Shown: piece after piece, positions 11,937 through 20,868 of the stretch
How positions within the stretch are numbered: position 1 is the first letter of the stretch
Layout: the number at the start of each line of letters is the position of its first letter
Notes under the pieces: model-generated
Database searches by the model: none
What the model saw: only the letters and a program-made list of their open reading frames with translations
Told to the model about the DNA's origin: nothing
Origin: JBBIOU01 sp037443205
GTDB lineage: Bacteria; Bacteroidota; Bacteroidia; Flavobacteriales_D; UBA2798
Assembly (NCBI GenBank): GCA_037443205.1
Contig: JBBIOU010000024.1
Span: 1-52,850, forward strand
DNA: 52,850 bases
Reading direction: 5' to 3'
Made by a program: the position numbers and the translations under genes

Positions 11937-13268
11937 TTAGTTCAGGTATTTATTAATATGTTGTCTGATATATTTTTCACGATTTAAAATAAATATTCTG
12001 TTCGCATCAACATATTCATTCCATTGCTCAATTGAAGCAGGTTTGCGCCAACGCGCAATATGACAAGAAATTTCGTTAGTTAAATTATTTCGGATAGAAT
12101 CGAGTATATGTAATTGATAATCGGTGCTGAGGGTGGTGTTTAGATAATCTTCAAATTGATTTTTAAAGGTTTTGACATAATCATTGTTTAGCAACAATTG
12201 CTTAAATATTATTGATACATGGTTATTTTTAAAATTTAAAACATGATGAAACATGTCTTTTTTTACTGCTTCAGAGCCTGTATAAGCAAAACTATAATCC
12301 ATATCATAAGGAATAAAACACCATTTTGAATTTATTTTTTTAGATTTTATTTTGTAAACTCTGAGGTTATTATGTGGCCAATCGGTATTTGCAAAATAAA
12401 TCTGAAAAATCATGTAAATATTAAATTTTTCTATGTCAACTTTCTGTTCAATAAATTTATATTTTTCTTCGTTATTGTATATCGGATTTTGCAATTTATT
12501 AATTAAATCATAAAACTCATCTGCTATTTCTTTTTTTCCTGCTTTTAAACCTTCTGATTCTATAAGGGTTATATGTTTTTTTTTAAAGTTATATTTCTGT
12601 GCCAAATAGTTTTCATCAGTTTTTACGGTAAGATTATGAATACCCCAATATTCGTTATTCAAATAGAGTATCACGTGTTTATAGGGCTGAATGTCTAAAG
12701 AAGTTGTTTGCATTATTTGGTGAGCTAATGCATCGGCAAAAAGTGTTCTGCCCCAATCGTTACCACTGTTTCTTAAAATGATTGAAGTAACAGGATGATT
12801 AAAAAGGACCGGATAATTGTTTTTAGTAAATTTAACAAGTATAGATTTTTGTGGAAATGCACGTGTTTTGTTTCCATGAATTTTTACTTTAATGTTTGTG
12901 TTAATGACGGTATTATTTTCTGAATAATTAATTAATGCCGGTCTTTCTGATGCTTTGCCTCTGGTGTGATAATTGGCCGGCCAGTCCCACCATTTTTGTG
13001 TCAACGGATTTTTTGCATTACAAAATTGCTTATTACCCCGAATGTAAATACCTGTATTGTAAGAAAAAAAATCGTCCGGATTAACCTGTAAATAAACAAC
13101 CGGTAAAATGTGCTGTTTTTTTTCAAAAAATAACAAAGGAGAATGCCACACGGGTGATGTATTATAAGATATTATATTTATTGAGTTCTTTTGAAAAGAA
13201 TATTCATTTAAAATAAATGCCCCGATAAAACCAACTAATGCAATTGCTATTTTTAAGTTTTCTGACAT
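11937..13268 (-). CDS. CotH-kinase-like protein
   Basis: A 443-residue protein with an N-terminal membrane segment (about residues 7-21). CotH-family motifs are present: VKIHGNKTRAFPQKS (128-142), YLNNEYWGIHNLTVKTDENY (202-221), the NTDWPHNN motif (294-301) and IPYDMDYSF (319-327). The last holds two Asp expected for metal/ATP binding in CotH kinases. Compared with the larger CotH-like protein downstream (7151-9646), this copy keeps the acidic motif and lacks the beta-helix. It abuts the polymerase gene and shares a base with the membrane-protein gene upstream. The target is unknown. Confidence 0.78.
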   Translation of the reverse strand: MSENLKIAIALVGFIGAFILNEYSFQKNSINIISYNTSPVWHSPLLFFEKKQHILPVVYLQVNPDDFFSYNTGIYIRGNKQFCNAKNPLTQKWWDWPANYHTRGKASERPALINYSENNTVINTNIKVKIHGNKTRAFPQKSILVKFTKNNYPVLFNHPVTSIILRNSGNDWGRTLFADALAHQIMQTTSLDIQPYKHVILYLNNEYWGIHNLTVKTDENYLAQKYNFKKKHITLIESEGLKAGKKEIADEFYDLINKLQNPIYNNEEKYKFIEQKVDIEKFNIYMIFQIYFANTDWPHNNLRVYKIKSKKINSKWCFIPYDMDYSFAYTGSEAVKKDMFHHVLNFKNNHVSIIFKQLLLNNDYVKTFKNQFEDYLNTTLSTDYQLHILDSIRNNLTNEISCHIARWRKPASIEQWNEYVDANRIFILNREKYIRQHINKYLN

Positions 13269-13675
13269 TATTTTTTGTTAAGGAGCAAGAAAAGCATAAC
13301 TATGGGTAGCGCTATCAAAGAAAATAAAATATTGCCGGTACCAATGGCTATTGAAAAACCCAAACAAAGTATCAGATAAGTAATTTGTGTTTTATCGTTA
13401 ACTAATTTAAAAGGATTTAATAATATACTTAGTGCAATTATAAACAGGCCTAAAAGAGGAATATTTTTAGAGATTGCAACCAATAAAACCATTATGAGTG
13501 AAAGAGGCAATATATTATTGTCAATGGGTTGTACATCGTTATTTTTAAACTTATATATTTTAATTAAAATAAGAGTAACCAGTGCCGATGTAAATAATTG
13601 CAACAGAAAAAAAGGTATATCTGCAGGCAAAAAACCTTGAAATGAATCGGCAAATAAAGATTTTAGTGTATTCAT
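13268..13675 (-). CDS. Small polytopic membrane protein, DUF4956-like
   Basis: A 135-residue protein with four probable membrane helices (about 20-40, 55-72, 74-88 and 100-130). The arrangement, with LLGLFIIALSILLNPFK followed by a short polar loop and YLILCLGFSIAIGTGN, resembles the membrane half of DUF4956 proteins, which commonly accompany CotH genes. The usual cytoplasmic C-terminal domain is missing, so it is short for that family. It directly precedes and touches the CotH-like gene (shared base at 13268), which supports a functional link. The family assignment is by pattern only. Confidence 0.55.
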   Translation of the reverse strand: MNTLKSLFADSFQGFLPADIPFFLLQLFTSALVTLILIKIYKFKNNDVQPIDNNILPLSLIMVLLVAISKNIPLLGLFIIALSILLNPFKLVNDKTQITYLILCLGFSIAIGTGNILFSLIALPIVMLFLLLNKK

Positions 13676-13695
13676 AGCAATAAAATAATTGCAAT

Positions 13696-14817
13696 TTATA
13701 AAGATTTCTTGAAAAGTTCATGAAATAAATCTAAATGCTTTTGAGCTACCAATTCCCATGTGTAATTATATTTTATTTTGTTGATAGAATTTACACCCAT
13801 TTGGGTTAATTCATCGGGTTGTTTATTAAGGATAGCTTTTATTGCTTCAACTAATGCATCTATATTTGCTGGCGGTATTAAAAAACCATTATCAATGTTT
13901 ACTAGTTGGGCTGTAGCCCCCACATCTGAAACTATTACAGGCATACCATAGCTCATTGCTTCCATTACAACGGTTGGCATACCTTCGAATAAGGTGGGTA
14001 AAACAAAGATATGGCATTGCCGGTATAGTTCATTGAGTTTATTATCATCAACATAACCTAAAAATTTTACTTGCGGCAGGTGTGAATATTTTTTTATGCA
14101 TTGTGCATATAAGGGACCTTTACCTGCAAATATAATTGTAAAATCGTTTGACTTATGCGTATTACTGTATTGTTCAATTGCATTCAAAAGGTAAAAAATG
14201 CCTTTATTATACTCAAATCTGCCAACAAACAGGAAATGTAATTTTTTACTAAAATTTTTTGGATTGATATTATCAGGTAAATTAACTGCATTAGGCAATA
14301 CTCTAATTTTGCTTTTATCAGAGATAGCTGTTTGCAATATATCTGTAAGTTTACCGCCTAACGAAATTACCACATCAGCGTGCTTAAACAGATATTTAAA
14401 AATAATCTTAAATGGAATGGCTGTAAGTTTAGCTTTAATACCGATAGCTTGAAAAGGTTCAAGTCCATGCGGATTAACAATGACCTTGTTTTTTATATGT
14501 GCTATTTTATACCATACACTCAATCCCTGAGAATATACAACATGGTTCGGATGATTTAAAATTATTTGATATACTTTTTGGGAATATTTATAACACTCTA
14601 ATAAATAGTTCTTATTAGTATTAATACCGGGCAAGCTAATTTCTGATACATTGTTGTATGATGTAAATATTTTTTCTTTATGAGGGTGTACAACCACAAT
14701 TTCTACACCAACATTTTTTGCCAGTTCTTCAATCAATAATTTAGAATGTCTTTGCATGCCTCCAACGGCATAAGGGAAAATGCCGTCTGTACAAAAAAGT
14801 ATTTTCAGCGTGTTCAA
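13696..14817 (-). CDS. Glycosyltransferase family 4
   Basis: A 373-residue GT-B enzyme. The N-terminal GGMQRHSKLLIEELA is the acceptor-side glycine loop typical of GT4. The C-terminal domain has VGRFEYNKGI, LPTLFEGMPTVVMEAM (donor-binding E-x7-E) and GFLIPPANIDAL. It presumably elongates the polysaccharide repeat at the cytoplasmic side. Its start overlaps the epimerase stop by 4 bp. A 20-bp gap separates it from the DUF4956-like gene. Sugar specificity is unknown. Confidence 0.92.
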   Translation of the reverse strand: MNTLKILFCTDGIFPYAVGGMQRHSKLLIEELAKNVGVEIVVVHPHKEKIFTSYNNVSEISLPGINTNKNYLLECYKYSQKVYQIILNHPNHVVYSQGLSVWYKIAHIKNKVIVNPHGLEPFQAIGIKAKLTAIPFKIIFKYLFKHADVVISLGGKLTDILQTAISDKSKIRVLPNAVNLPDNINPKNFSKKLHFLFVGRFEYNKGIFYLLNAIEQYSNTHKSNDFTIIFAGKGPLYAQCIKKYSHLPQVKFLGYVDDNKLNELYRQCHIFVLPTLFEGMPTVVMEAMSYGMPVIVSDVGATAQLVNIDNGFLIPPANIDALVEAIKAILNKQPDELTQMGVNSINKIKYNYTWELVAQKHLDLFHELFKKSL

Positions 14818-15725
14818 TTTTCTAAAAGGTTTTTTATTCCTTCCTCAATGCTCCATTCAGGCTCCCATCCGGTGTGTAATTTTAGTTTACTTACATCAGC
14901 CAGTAAATGCATTCGTTCAATTTTTCTAACTCTAGCCGGGTCAATTTCAATGGTGAGTTTTTCATTTAATTGTTGTTCAAATGCCTCAACTATTTCTTTT
15001 ACCGAATATTCAATGCCTCTGCCTAAATTATAAATTTCATATTTATTATTTTCGAGTTGCAATAATAATCTAACGGCTCTGGCCATATCATAAGTATGTA
15101 TAAAATCGCGTTTGGGAGTTAAATTACCAAGTTGCAATATTCTTTTACCCGATTTTATCTGTCGTTCTATTTCAGGTATCAGATGGGGGTTTGTTTCGTT
15201 GGGACCGAAAGCATTAAAAAATCTGCAAACAAGGGTTTGTATATTTGTTTCTAAATAAAATTCTTTACACAAATGTTCGGCAGCAAGTTTTGATAAGCCA
15301 TAAATATCTAAGGGTTGTGGAGGTATTGTTTCCGAAATAGGTTCGTTTATTATAGGATAAACTGCGGCCGTAGATGCTAAAAAAAACTTTTTAACAGATT
15401 GTATATTTTTACATGCATTTAAAACATTAATGGTACCTCTGATGTTTATGTCAGCAGACTCGAATGGATGCTCATTGCAATAAGGTATAAAATGAACAGC
15501 GGCAAGATGAATAATAACCCCGGGTTGAACATTTTTAAAAATTTCTTGTATTGGGGCGTTATTTCTTATGTCGGCATGAAAAAAATTACTATCGGGTATA
15601 TCTATAAACTCTCTTTTACCAAATGATAAATTATCTATGACATAGATTTCATAACCAAATTTTTTTAATTCGGGTATAATTGCTGAACCAATAAAGCCGG
15701 CTCCTCCTGTAATTAAAACTTTCAT
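14814..15725 (-). CDS. NAD-dependent sugar-nucleotide epimerase/dehydratase
   Basis: A 303-residue extended SDR with the Rossmann motif TGGAGFIG (residues 7-14), LAAVHFIPYCNEHP, an active-site Thr/Ser in ASTAAVYP and the catalytic YGLSK. The C-terminal RDFIHTYDMARAV and GRGIEYSVKEIVEAF match UDP-glucose 4-epimerase-like enzymes. It supplies a modified nucleotide sugar for the locus, but which epimerase or dehydratase it is cannot be fixed. It overlaps both neighbours by 4 bp. Confidence 0.9.
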   Translation of the reverse strand: MKVLITGGAGFIGSAIIPELKKFGYEIYVIDNLSFGKREFIDIPDSNFFHADIRNNAPIQEIFKNVQPGVIIHLAAVHFIPYCNEHPFESADINIRGTINVLNACKNIQSVKKFFLASTAAVYPIINEPISETIPPQPLDIYGLSKLAAEHLCKEFYLETNIQTLVCRFFNAFGPNETNPHLIPEIERQIKSGKRILQLGNLTPKRDFIHTYDMARAVRLLLQLENNKYEIYNLGRGIEYSVKEIVEAFEQQLNEKLTIEIDPARVRKIERMHLLADVSKLKLHTGWEPEWSIEEGIKNLLEN

Positions 15726-16621
15726 TTCTTTTTCGTAAATTTAGCAATTAACCAACCTATACGATAATAGAATATTCTCAACCATAAATGCAAATCGTTG
15801 CGTTTATATTTTTCGATTGTATAGCCCAGTTGAATCATTTCTTTAGAACAAATTTTTTCAATTATTTCCTGTTCTCTGTCGGGAGACGAGAGTTTTGTTT
15901 TATACGTAGAAATAAATTTATTGCTGATAGGTTTTAATGCATTTTTACTGGTAGGATTATTGGCTTCAACCACATCTTCGGTTACCGCATAATTAATCTC
16001 ACCTGTATAAGTTATTCCAATAAATGAACAAATATCGGCAAGGGTTGTATCTGGGTTGTTAACCAGGTTTTCATATTTAACTATCATGGCATTATGGGTG
16101 GTATGCATATTTCTAACACCATTGCGCCAAACCAGTGCATTGATAAGCGGATTAGAAGTACTCCACGAACAGGTTTTTAAACTAGCCACCACATCTCGCG
16201 GGTCTCTTATCAGAAATATAAATTTTGCATCAGGATAATCGTATTGTATTTGTGCTTTATAAAATATATGCGGAGGCGATTTTTCGCAAACAATAATGTT
16301 TTCGGGGATGTTATTATGAAACTTAGTTAGCAAATAATGTTGTGATGTGATGTTTAAAATATCTTTCCAGGATTTTGCGTTGTTTATAATGTCGTTTTTT
16401 AAATTGTTGTGATTAACGGGGTATTTTTTTATAGAATAAAAATTAACCCATTTATCTGCTAAAAATTCTATATCCTTGGTTAAGGAATAAGTATTATAAA
16501 AATTTTTAAATACCCAAAAATGGGTTTCGGGCAATGTTACTAATCCGCTAATTTTATCTAAAGTAAGGCGGGTAAGTGTAGAACCACTTCGGGGCGATGA
16601 CAATATAAATACGTGGGGCAT
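15722..16621 (-). CDS. Sulfotransferase
   Basis: A 299-residue PAPS-dependent sulfotransferase-fold protein. The 5'-phosphosulfate loop SSPRSGSTLTRL is at residues 8-19, and the 3'-phosphate motif RDPRDVVASL lies in the middle. It should transfer sulfate from PAPS to a sugar hydroxyl, making the polysaccharide acidic. No PAPS synthesis genes are in the window. The start codon is 9 bp from the start of a divergent gene, so its promoter would lie within the neighbouring coding sequence or be absent. A second sulfotransferase is at 25399-26559. Confidence 0.88.
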   Translation of the reverse strand: MPHVFILSSPRSGSTLTRLTLDKISGLVTLPETHFWVFKNFYNTYSLTKDIEFLADKWVNFYSIKKYPVNHNNLKNDIINNAKSWKDILNITSQHYLLTKFHNNIPENIIVCEKSPPHIFYKAQIQYDYPDAKFIFLIRDPRDVVASLKTCSWSTSNPLINALVWRNGVRNMHTTHNAMIVKYENLVNNPDTTLADICSFIGITYTGEINYAVTEDVVEANNPTSKNALKPISNKFISTYKTKLSSPDREQEIIEKICSKEMIQLGYTIEKYKRNDLHLWLRIFYYRIGWLIAKFTKKK

Positions 16622-16630
16622 TAATTAAAA

Positions 16631-17794
16631 TTGCGTAATATTGTTGCGATATTACAAAAAAAATTGTTGCAAAAAATAAAAATAGGAGTTTCGGCAAAAA
16701 GCTATCTTGAAAAAAGAAATTTTATCGATTTACCCTATTCTATATCCATTGATTTTGTAAAAAAATATGACTTACACAAACCCTACAATCATTTGCTGTA
16801 TAAATTATTCCATAAAATAAACCCCGATGCACATTTTAAGTTTCACGACCATTTTTTAAATAAAAATATTGATGCATTTCATTTTTTCGGAAGCATTTAC
16901 TTTGGTAAAAAACCCTGGTTTGTTACTTCGTCTGTTGTATTACCCAGATGGACAAAACATCGTGAAAGAGCCTACCGGGAATTGCTTAAAGAAAATTGTA
17001 AAAAAATTTTTATGTTAAGTAATATAAGCTATCAAAGACAGGTTTACGAATTTGAGAAAAATAATATTTCAAAAGACAGCTACGATAAAAAATTAACTAT
17101 TCTTCATCCTTCGCAAAAAATGGTGGTAAAAGAATATGCAGAAAAAAAATTACCTGAAAAAATACGCTTTATTATTGCCGGACACAGAATATTAGGCAAG
17201 GGGGGATATGAAATTTTAAAAGTGTTTATTGATTTATACAAAAAATACAAGGATATAGAATTAATTGTTATTTCTAAACTGCATACAGCCGATTATTTAA
17301 GAAATGAAGAAACAGAAAAACGTCTGGCAGAAGTAAAAAAAATGATTGAAGAAAACAAAAACACTTTTATAACCTATTATCCCGAATTACCAAATGCACA
17401 AGTTATTGAATTGATGAAAAACAGCCATGTAGCCCTGCTGCCTTCGTATGATGATACTTATGGATATACGGTTTTAGAAGCACAAGCCTGTGGATGTCCT
17501 ATCATAACTACCGATATTATGGCTTTTCCGGAAATAAACAACAACGAAATTGGGTGGATAATAGAAGTTCCCAAGACTACTTTTGGAAGACCTGACGCGT
17601 TTAGCCTGCAGAGCTATCATTTATTTTCGCGAATACTCATAGAAAACCTCGAAGTAATTATAAAAAATATTATTGAAAATCCTGCTCAAATCAAAACAAA
17701 GGGGGCGATGGCGCTAAAAAAAATATACGAAAAGCATAATCCTGAAAAAAATGCTTTAATTTTACAGGAAACTTATCAATCAATTTTTAAATGA
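16631..17794 (+). CDS. Glycosyltransferase family 4 (plus strand, TTG start)
   Basis: A 387-residue GT4-type protein. The C-terminal domain has FIIAGHRILGKGGYEIL, LLPSYDDTYGYTVLEAQACG (donor-binding motif) and FPEINNNEIGW. No ATG fits: the frame is closed by TAA at 16622-16624, and the first usable initiator is TTG at 16631. The gene reads against the rest of the locus, 9 bp from the divergent sulfotransferase. It overlaps the following epimerase by 4 bp (ATGA), forming a two-gene unit. The N-terminal ~100 residues are less conserved in appearance. Sugar specificity is unknown. Confidence 0.83.
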   Translation: MRNIVAILQKKLLQKIKIGVSAKSYLEKRNFIDLPYSISIDFVKKYDLHKPYNHLLYKLFHKINPDAHFKFHDHFLNKNIDAFHFFGSIYFGKKPWFVTSSVVLPRWTKHRERAYRELLKENCKKIFMLSNISYQRQVYEFEKNNISKDSYDKKLTILHPSQKMVVKEYAEKKLPEKIRFIIAGHRILGKGGYEILKVFIDLYKKYKDIELIVISKLHTADYLRNEETEKRLAEVKKMIEENKNTFITYYPELPNAQVIELMKNSHVALLPSYDDTYGYTVLEAQACGCPIITTDIMAFPEINNNEIGWIIEVPKTTFGRPDAFSLQSYHLFSRILIENLEVIIKNIIENPAQIKTKGAMALKKIYEKHNPEKNALILQETYQSIFK

Positions 17795-18720
17795 AGAAAA
17801 TATTAGTTACCGGAGGAGCCGGATTTATAGGCAGTCATTTGGTTAATAAGCTTGTACAAGAAGGAAATCATGTTGTAGTTGCTGATATTTTATTAAGAGG
17901 CAATAAACTTGATAAAGACATTTTAGAAAATATTGAATTTCATAAAGCTGACGTAAGAGATAATAAAGCCATGTTAGAACTGTCGAAGGGTTGTACGTAC
18001 ATCTATCATTTTGCTGCCGTTTTAGGAGTAGATGTAGTAGCCGATAATCCGGTAGAAACCATGGATACGGAGGTAATTGGAATGCGAAATATTTGCGAAG
18101 CTGCCTTGATGCATGGCGTTGAGAAAATTATATATGCCTCAACCAGTGGAGTATACGGCCATTCTGCCATAGAAAAAAGCGTTACGGAAGATATTATTGT
18201 AGATCCGCGAACCAGCTATGCCATTGCTAAACGATATAATGAAATATACCTTAAGGCACAATACGAAGAAAAAGGCCTCAATTCTGTTTCCTTGCGTTTT
18301 TTTAATGTTTACGGCTCTAAACAAGATAATCGCATGGTTATTCCTCGTTTCATTGAACAGGCATTGAATAATAAACCCATAACCGTTTTTGGAACAGGAA
18401 AACAAACCCGCGATTTTACCTATATTGATGACACTATATATGCAAGTATGCAGTTAGCACAAAAAGCCGGAGCAGGAGAAATTTATAACATTGCCAATGA
18501 AAATGAAAAAACCATTTACGAACTGGCGCAAACCATTAAAGATATTACACACTCAAAATCAGAAATTACTTTAATTGATGCACCTAAAAAGAGATACGAC
18601 TACGAAGTGGAACGAAGATATGGAAACTCGGATAAATTATTCAGAACCATCGGATATAAACCATCAACTGAATTAAAAACAGGCTTGCAAAAAATACTGG
18701 AAGATTATAACAAATTATAA
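17791..18720 (+). CDS. NAD-dependent epimerase/dehydratase
   Basis: A 309-residue extended SDR with TGGAGFIG (residues 7-14), the active-site serine in YASTSGVYG and the catalytic Y-x3-K in YAIAK. Substrate-domain segments are RFFNVYGSKQDNRMVIPRF and GKQTRDFTYIDD. It resembles UDP-glucose 4-epimerase and UDP-glucuronate decarboxylase-type enzymes. It is translationally coupled to the plus-strand glycosyltransferase. Its 3' end overlaps the convergent aminotransferase gene by 16 bp, so no terminator fits between them. Confidence 0.9.
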   Translation: MKKILVTGGAGFIGSHLVNKLVQEGNHVVVADILLRGNKLDKDILENIEFHKADVRDNKAMLELSKGCTYIYHFAAVLGVDVVADNPVETMDTEVIGMRNICEAALMHGVEKIIYASTSGVYGHSAIEKSVTEDIIVDPRTSYAIAKRYNEIYLKAQYEEKGLNSVSLRFFNVYGSKQDNRMVIPRFIEQALNNKPITVFGTGKQTRDFTYIDDTIYASMQLAQKAGAGEIYNIANENEKTIYELAQTIKDITHSKSEITLIDAPKKRYDYEVERRYGNSDKLFRTIGYKPSTELKTGLQKILEDYNKL

Positions 18721-19844
18721 AATTCTTTGATTTTATTACAAACATATATCACCTGCGACTTTTTTAACTTATAATATAAAGGCAGTCTTATCAAACAATC
18801 TGAAAAATATTCGCTGGCAGGTAAATTAATTGATTCGTTATTTTTTAAATAATAAGGGCTTTTATGCAATGCCTGATAATGAAATAACGCCTGTATTTTA
18901 TTTTTATGCAAATATTGAATGAGGTTATTTCTTTCGGTGATGTTTTTAACTACAATATAATATATATGTGCGTTGTGTAAGGCATAATCGGGGATGTGAG
19001 GTGTTTTGAAAATGTTTGAATATCCCGAAAGATTTTTATGATAAGTATTCCAAAGCATCAATCTTTTGCGGGTTACTTTCTCAATATCAGGTAACTGCGC
19101 ATGCAAAAATGCAGCACATAATTCAGAAGGATAGAAAGACGAACCTAAACTTACCCAGGAATAAAACGGAATAACTCCCTTTTTAAAATCTATGCGATTA
19201 GTTCCTTTATCCCATACATATTGTAATTGGGGTAAAAATTTTTCATTATTTAAAATAAACAATCCTCCTTCACCACAATGGATATTTTTGGTTTCATGAA
19301 AGGAAATGCAACCAACATCACCCAATGAACCTAATATGCATGGGTTATTATCTGCATTTACATAATAGGCATTAATTGCTTGTGCAGCATCTTCAATTAC
19401 ATATAGATTATATTTATTTGCCAGGTTGATAATTACATCCATGTTACAGGCCACACCGGCATAATGAACTACTACGATTGCTTTGGTTCGGGGTGTTATC
19501 AGCGCTTCAATTTTATTTTCGTCAATATTAGGATGATTAAAATGACTGTCTGCAAATTTTATTTTAACTCCCCGGTTTGCGAAAGAATTGGCTGTGCTGA
19601 CAAATGTGTACGAAGGCATAATAATTTCGTCTTCTGCTTTTAAATCTAAAATAATTGCAGCCATTTCTAAAGCTGAGGTACAACTATTAGTAAGCAACGG
19701 ATTTTTATAATTATATGTATTCGTAAAAAATTGATGACATTTATCAGTAAAAAAACCATTGCCCGAAAATGATTTTAATAAAAATACTTTGGATAGGTAT
19801 TTATACACTTTACCGCTTATATATGGAATATTAAAATTAATCAA
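18705..19844 (-). CDS. DegT/DnrJ/EryC1 aminotransferase, WecE-like
   Basis: A PLP-dependent sugar aminotransferase resembling WecE (dTDP-4-keto-6-deoxyglucose transaminase). The core FSGNGFFTDKCHQFF, NSCTSALEMAA and SYTFVSTANSFANRG precede the PLP-lysine motif SFHETKNIHCGEGG. I place the start at the TTG at 19844 (LINFNIPYISGK), because family members begin at this point and the alternative ATG at 19898 would overlap the upstream SGNH gene by 62 bp. With the TTG start the overlap is 8 bp and the product is about 379 residues. It makes an amino sugar for the polysaccharide; the exact product is an inference. Confidence 0.87.
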   Translation of the reverse strand: MINFNIPYISGKVYKYLSKVFLLKSFSGNGFFTDKCHQFFTNTYNYKNPLLTNSCTSALEMAAIILDLKAEDEIIMPSYTFVSTANSFANRGVKIKFADSHFNHPNIDENKIEALITPRTKAIVVVHYAGVACNMDVIINLANKYNLYVIEDAAQAINAYYVNADNNPCILGSLGDVGCISFHETKNIHCGEGGLFILNNEKFLPQLQYVWDKGTNRIDFKKGVIPFYSWVSLGSSFYPSELCAAFLHAQLPDIEKVTRKRLMLWNTYHKNLSGYSNIFKTPHIPDYALHNAHIYYIVVKNITERNNLIQYLHKNKIQALFHYQALHKSPYYLKNNESINLPASEYFSDCLIRLPLYYKLKKSQVIYVCNKIKEFYNLL

Positions 19845-20868
19845 AGGATAAAATTTTAATGAATTTTTCGGCCAGTATTTGTGTGTAAATATTGGCACCT
19901 TGTTCGTTTAAGTGGCCTATGTCAAAAGAATATTTAAACTGATAAAACATAGGAAATTCGGATGCATCTGCTAATTGAATGATGCGATTAGCTATTTCTG
20001 AATTTTGCAGAGATATAAATTCATGGTATGATTTTAATCTGGGTGGGATAATAAAATATAAATGGATATTATTTTGTGCTAATTGGTTTACCAGATTTAT
20101 TAAATAATTCGTGAAAAAGGCGTTGTTGTATGCCGTTTTGTTGGAAAACTGGTTGACAGAGATTTCGGCTCGTTTTTTAAGCGCTAAAGTATCTTTAAGC
20201 AACTTTTTTCTGTTGTTATTAATTTCTTTATATTCTGCTGTTTTTAAATTAATATGTTCGTCCAGTGATAAAAATCCGTTTTTATTTTTACCTAAAACAT
20301 ATTTACCTGAAGATTGCTTTTGTAATATGGCGTTGTATTTTCCGGCAAATAGTTTATATAAATAAGCCAGGTAATACTTACCGGTAAATGAAAGTTTATG
20401 GAGTAAATTCATTTGGCTAAAAATCGCATATTGAGTTACAAAGTCCAGATATTTTAAATTCAGATAATAATAAGTTTTTGAGGCGAATAAATTAATTTTA
20501 CCTATGTCGTTTACCTGTTGCAGTTCTAAAAAAACATATTGTAAATGATTGTTATTATCAACTAATTTGTTTAAGATATAAAAGCACTCGGGATAATACG
20601 TAGCCGGGGTACCAAAATTAAAAGATTTTACGGGTATGTTTCGACTGTTTAAAATTGAATCAAATACGGCAGGGTTTATGTGCCTGAATGTTCTGCTTGA
20701 GCCTAAAAAAATTGTGTTATAATTATTTTTGATGCTATAAAAATATTTTTCTTTTTGCAGGTTATGATCATTTCCGCTAAGTTCTTTAACCGGTAATAAA
20801 TTTACGATAAATGTATAAACTGCGAGCAATAATGTAAATAATAATATGTTAATCAAAAACTGTTTCAT
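19837..20868 (-). CDS. SGNH-like membrane-anchored protein, MBOAT partner
   Basis: A 343-residue protein with an N-terminal transmembrane helix (about 5-24). An SGNH-like serine block TIFLGSSRTFRHINP is at residues 52-66, and a C-terminal GHLNEQGANIY carries the His expected of this fold. It shares its first base with the stop of the MBOAT gene, the usual pairing in alginate/DltBD-type O-acylation systems. There the MBOAT moves an acyl group across the membrane and an SGNH-like protein transfers it to the glycan. The acyl group (probably acetyl) is inferred. Confidence 0.75.
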   Translation of the reverse strand: MKQFLINILLFTLLLAVYTFIVNLLPVKELSGNDHNLQKEKYFYSIKNNYNTIFLGSSRTFRHINPAVFDSILNSRNIPVKSFNFGTPATYYPECFYILNKLVDNNNHLQYVFLELQQVNDIGKINLFASKTYYYLNLKYLDFVTQYAIFSQMNLLHKLSFTGKYYLAYLYKLFAGKYNAILQKQSSGKYVLGKNKNGFLSLDEHINLKTAEYKEINNNRKKLLKDTLALKKRAEISVNQFSNKTAYNNAFFTNYLINLVNQLAQNNIHLYFIIPPRLKSYHEFISLQNSEIANRIIQLADASEFPMFYQFKYSFDIGHLNEQGANIYTQILAEKFIKILSFD

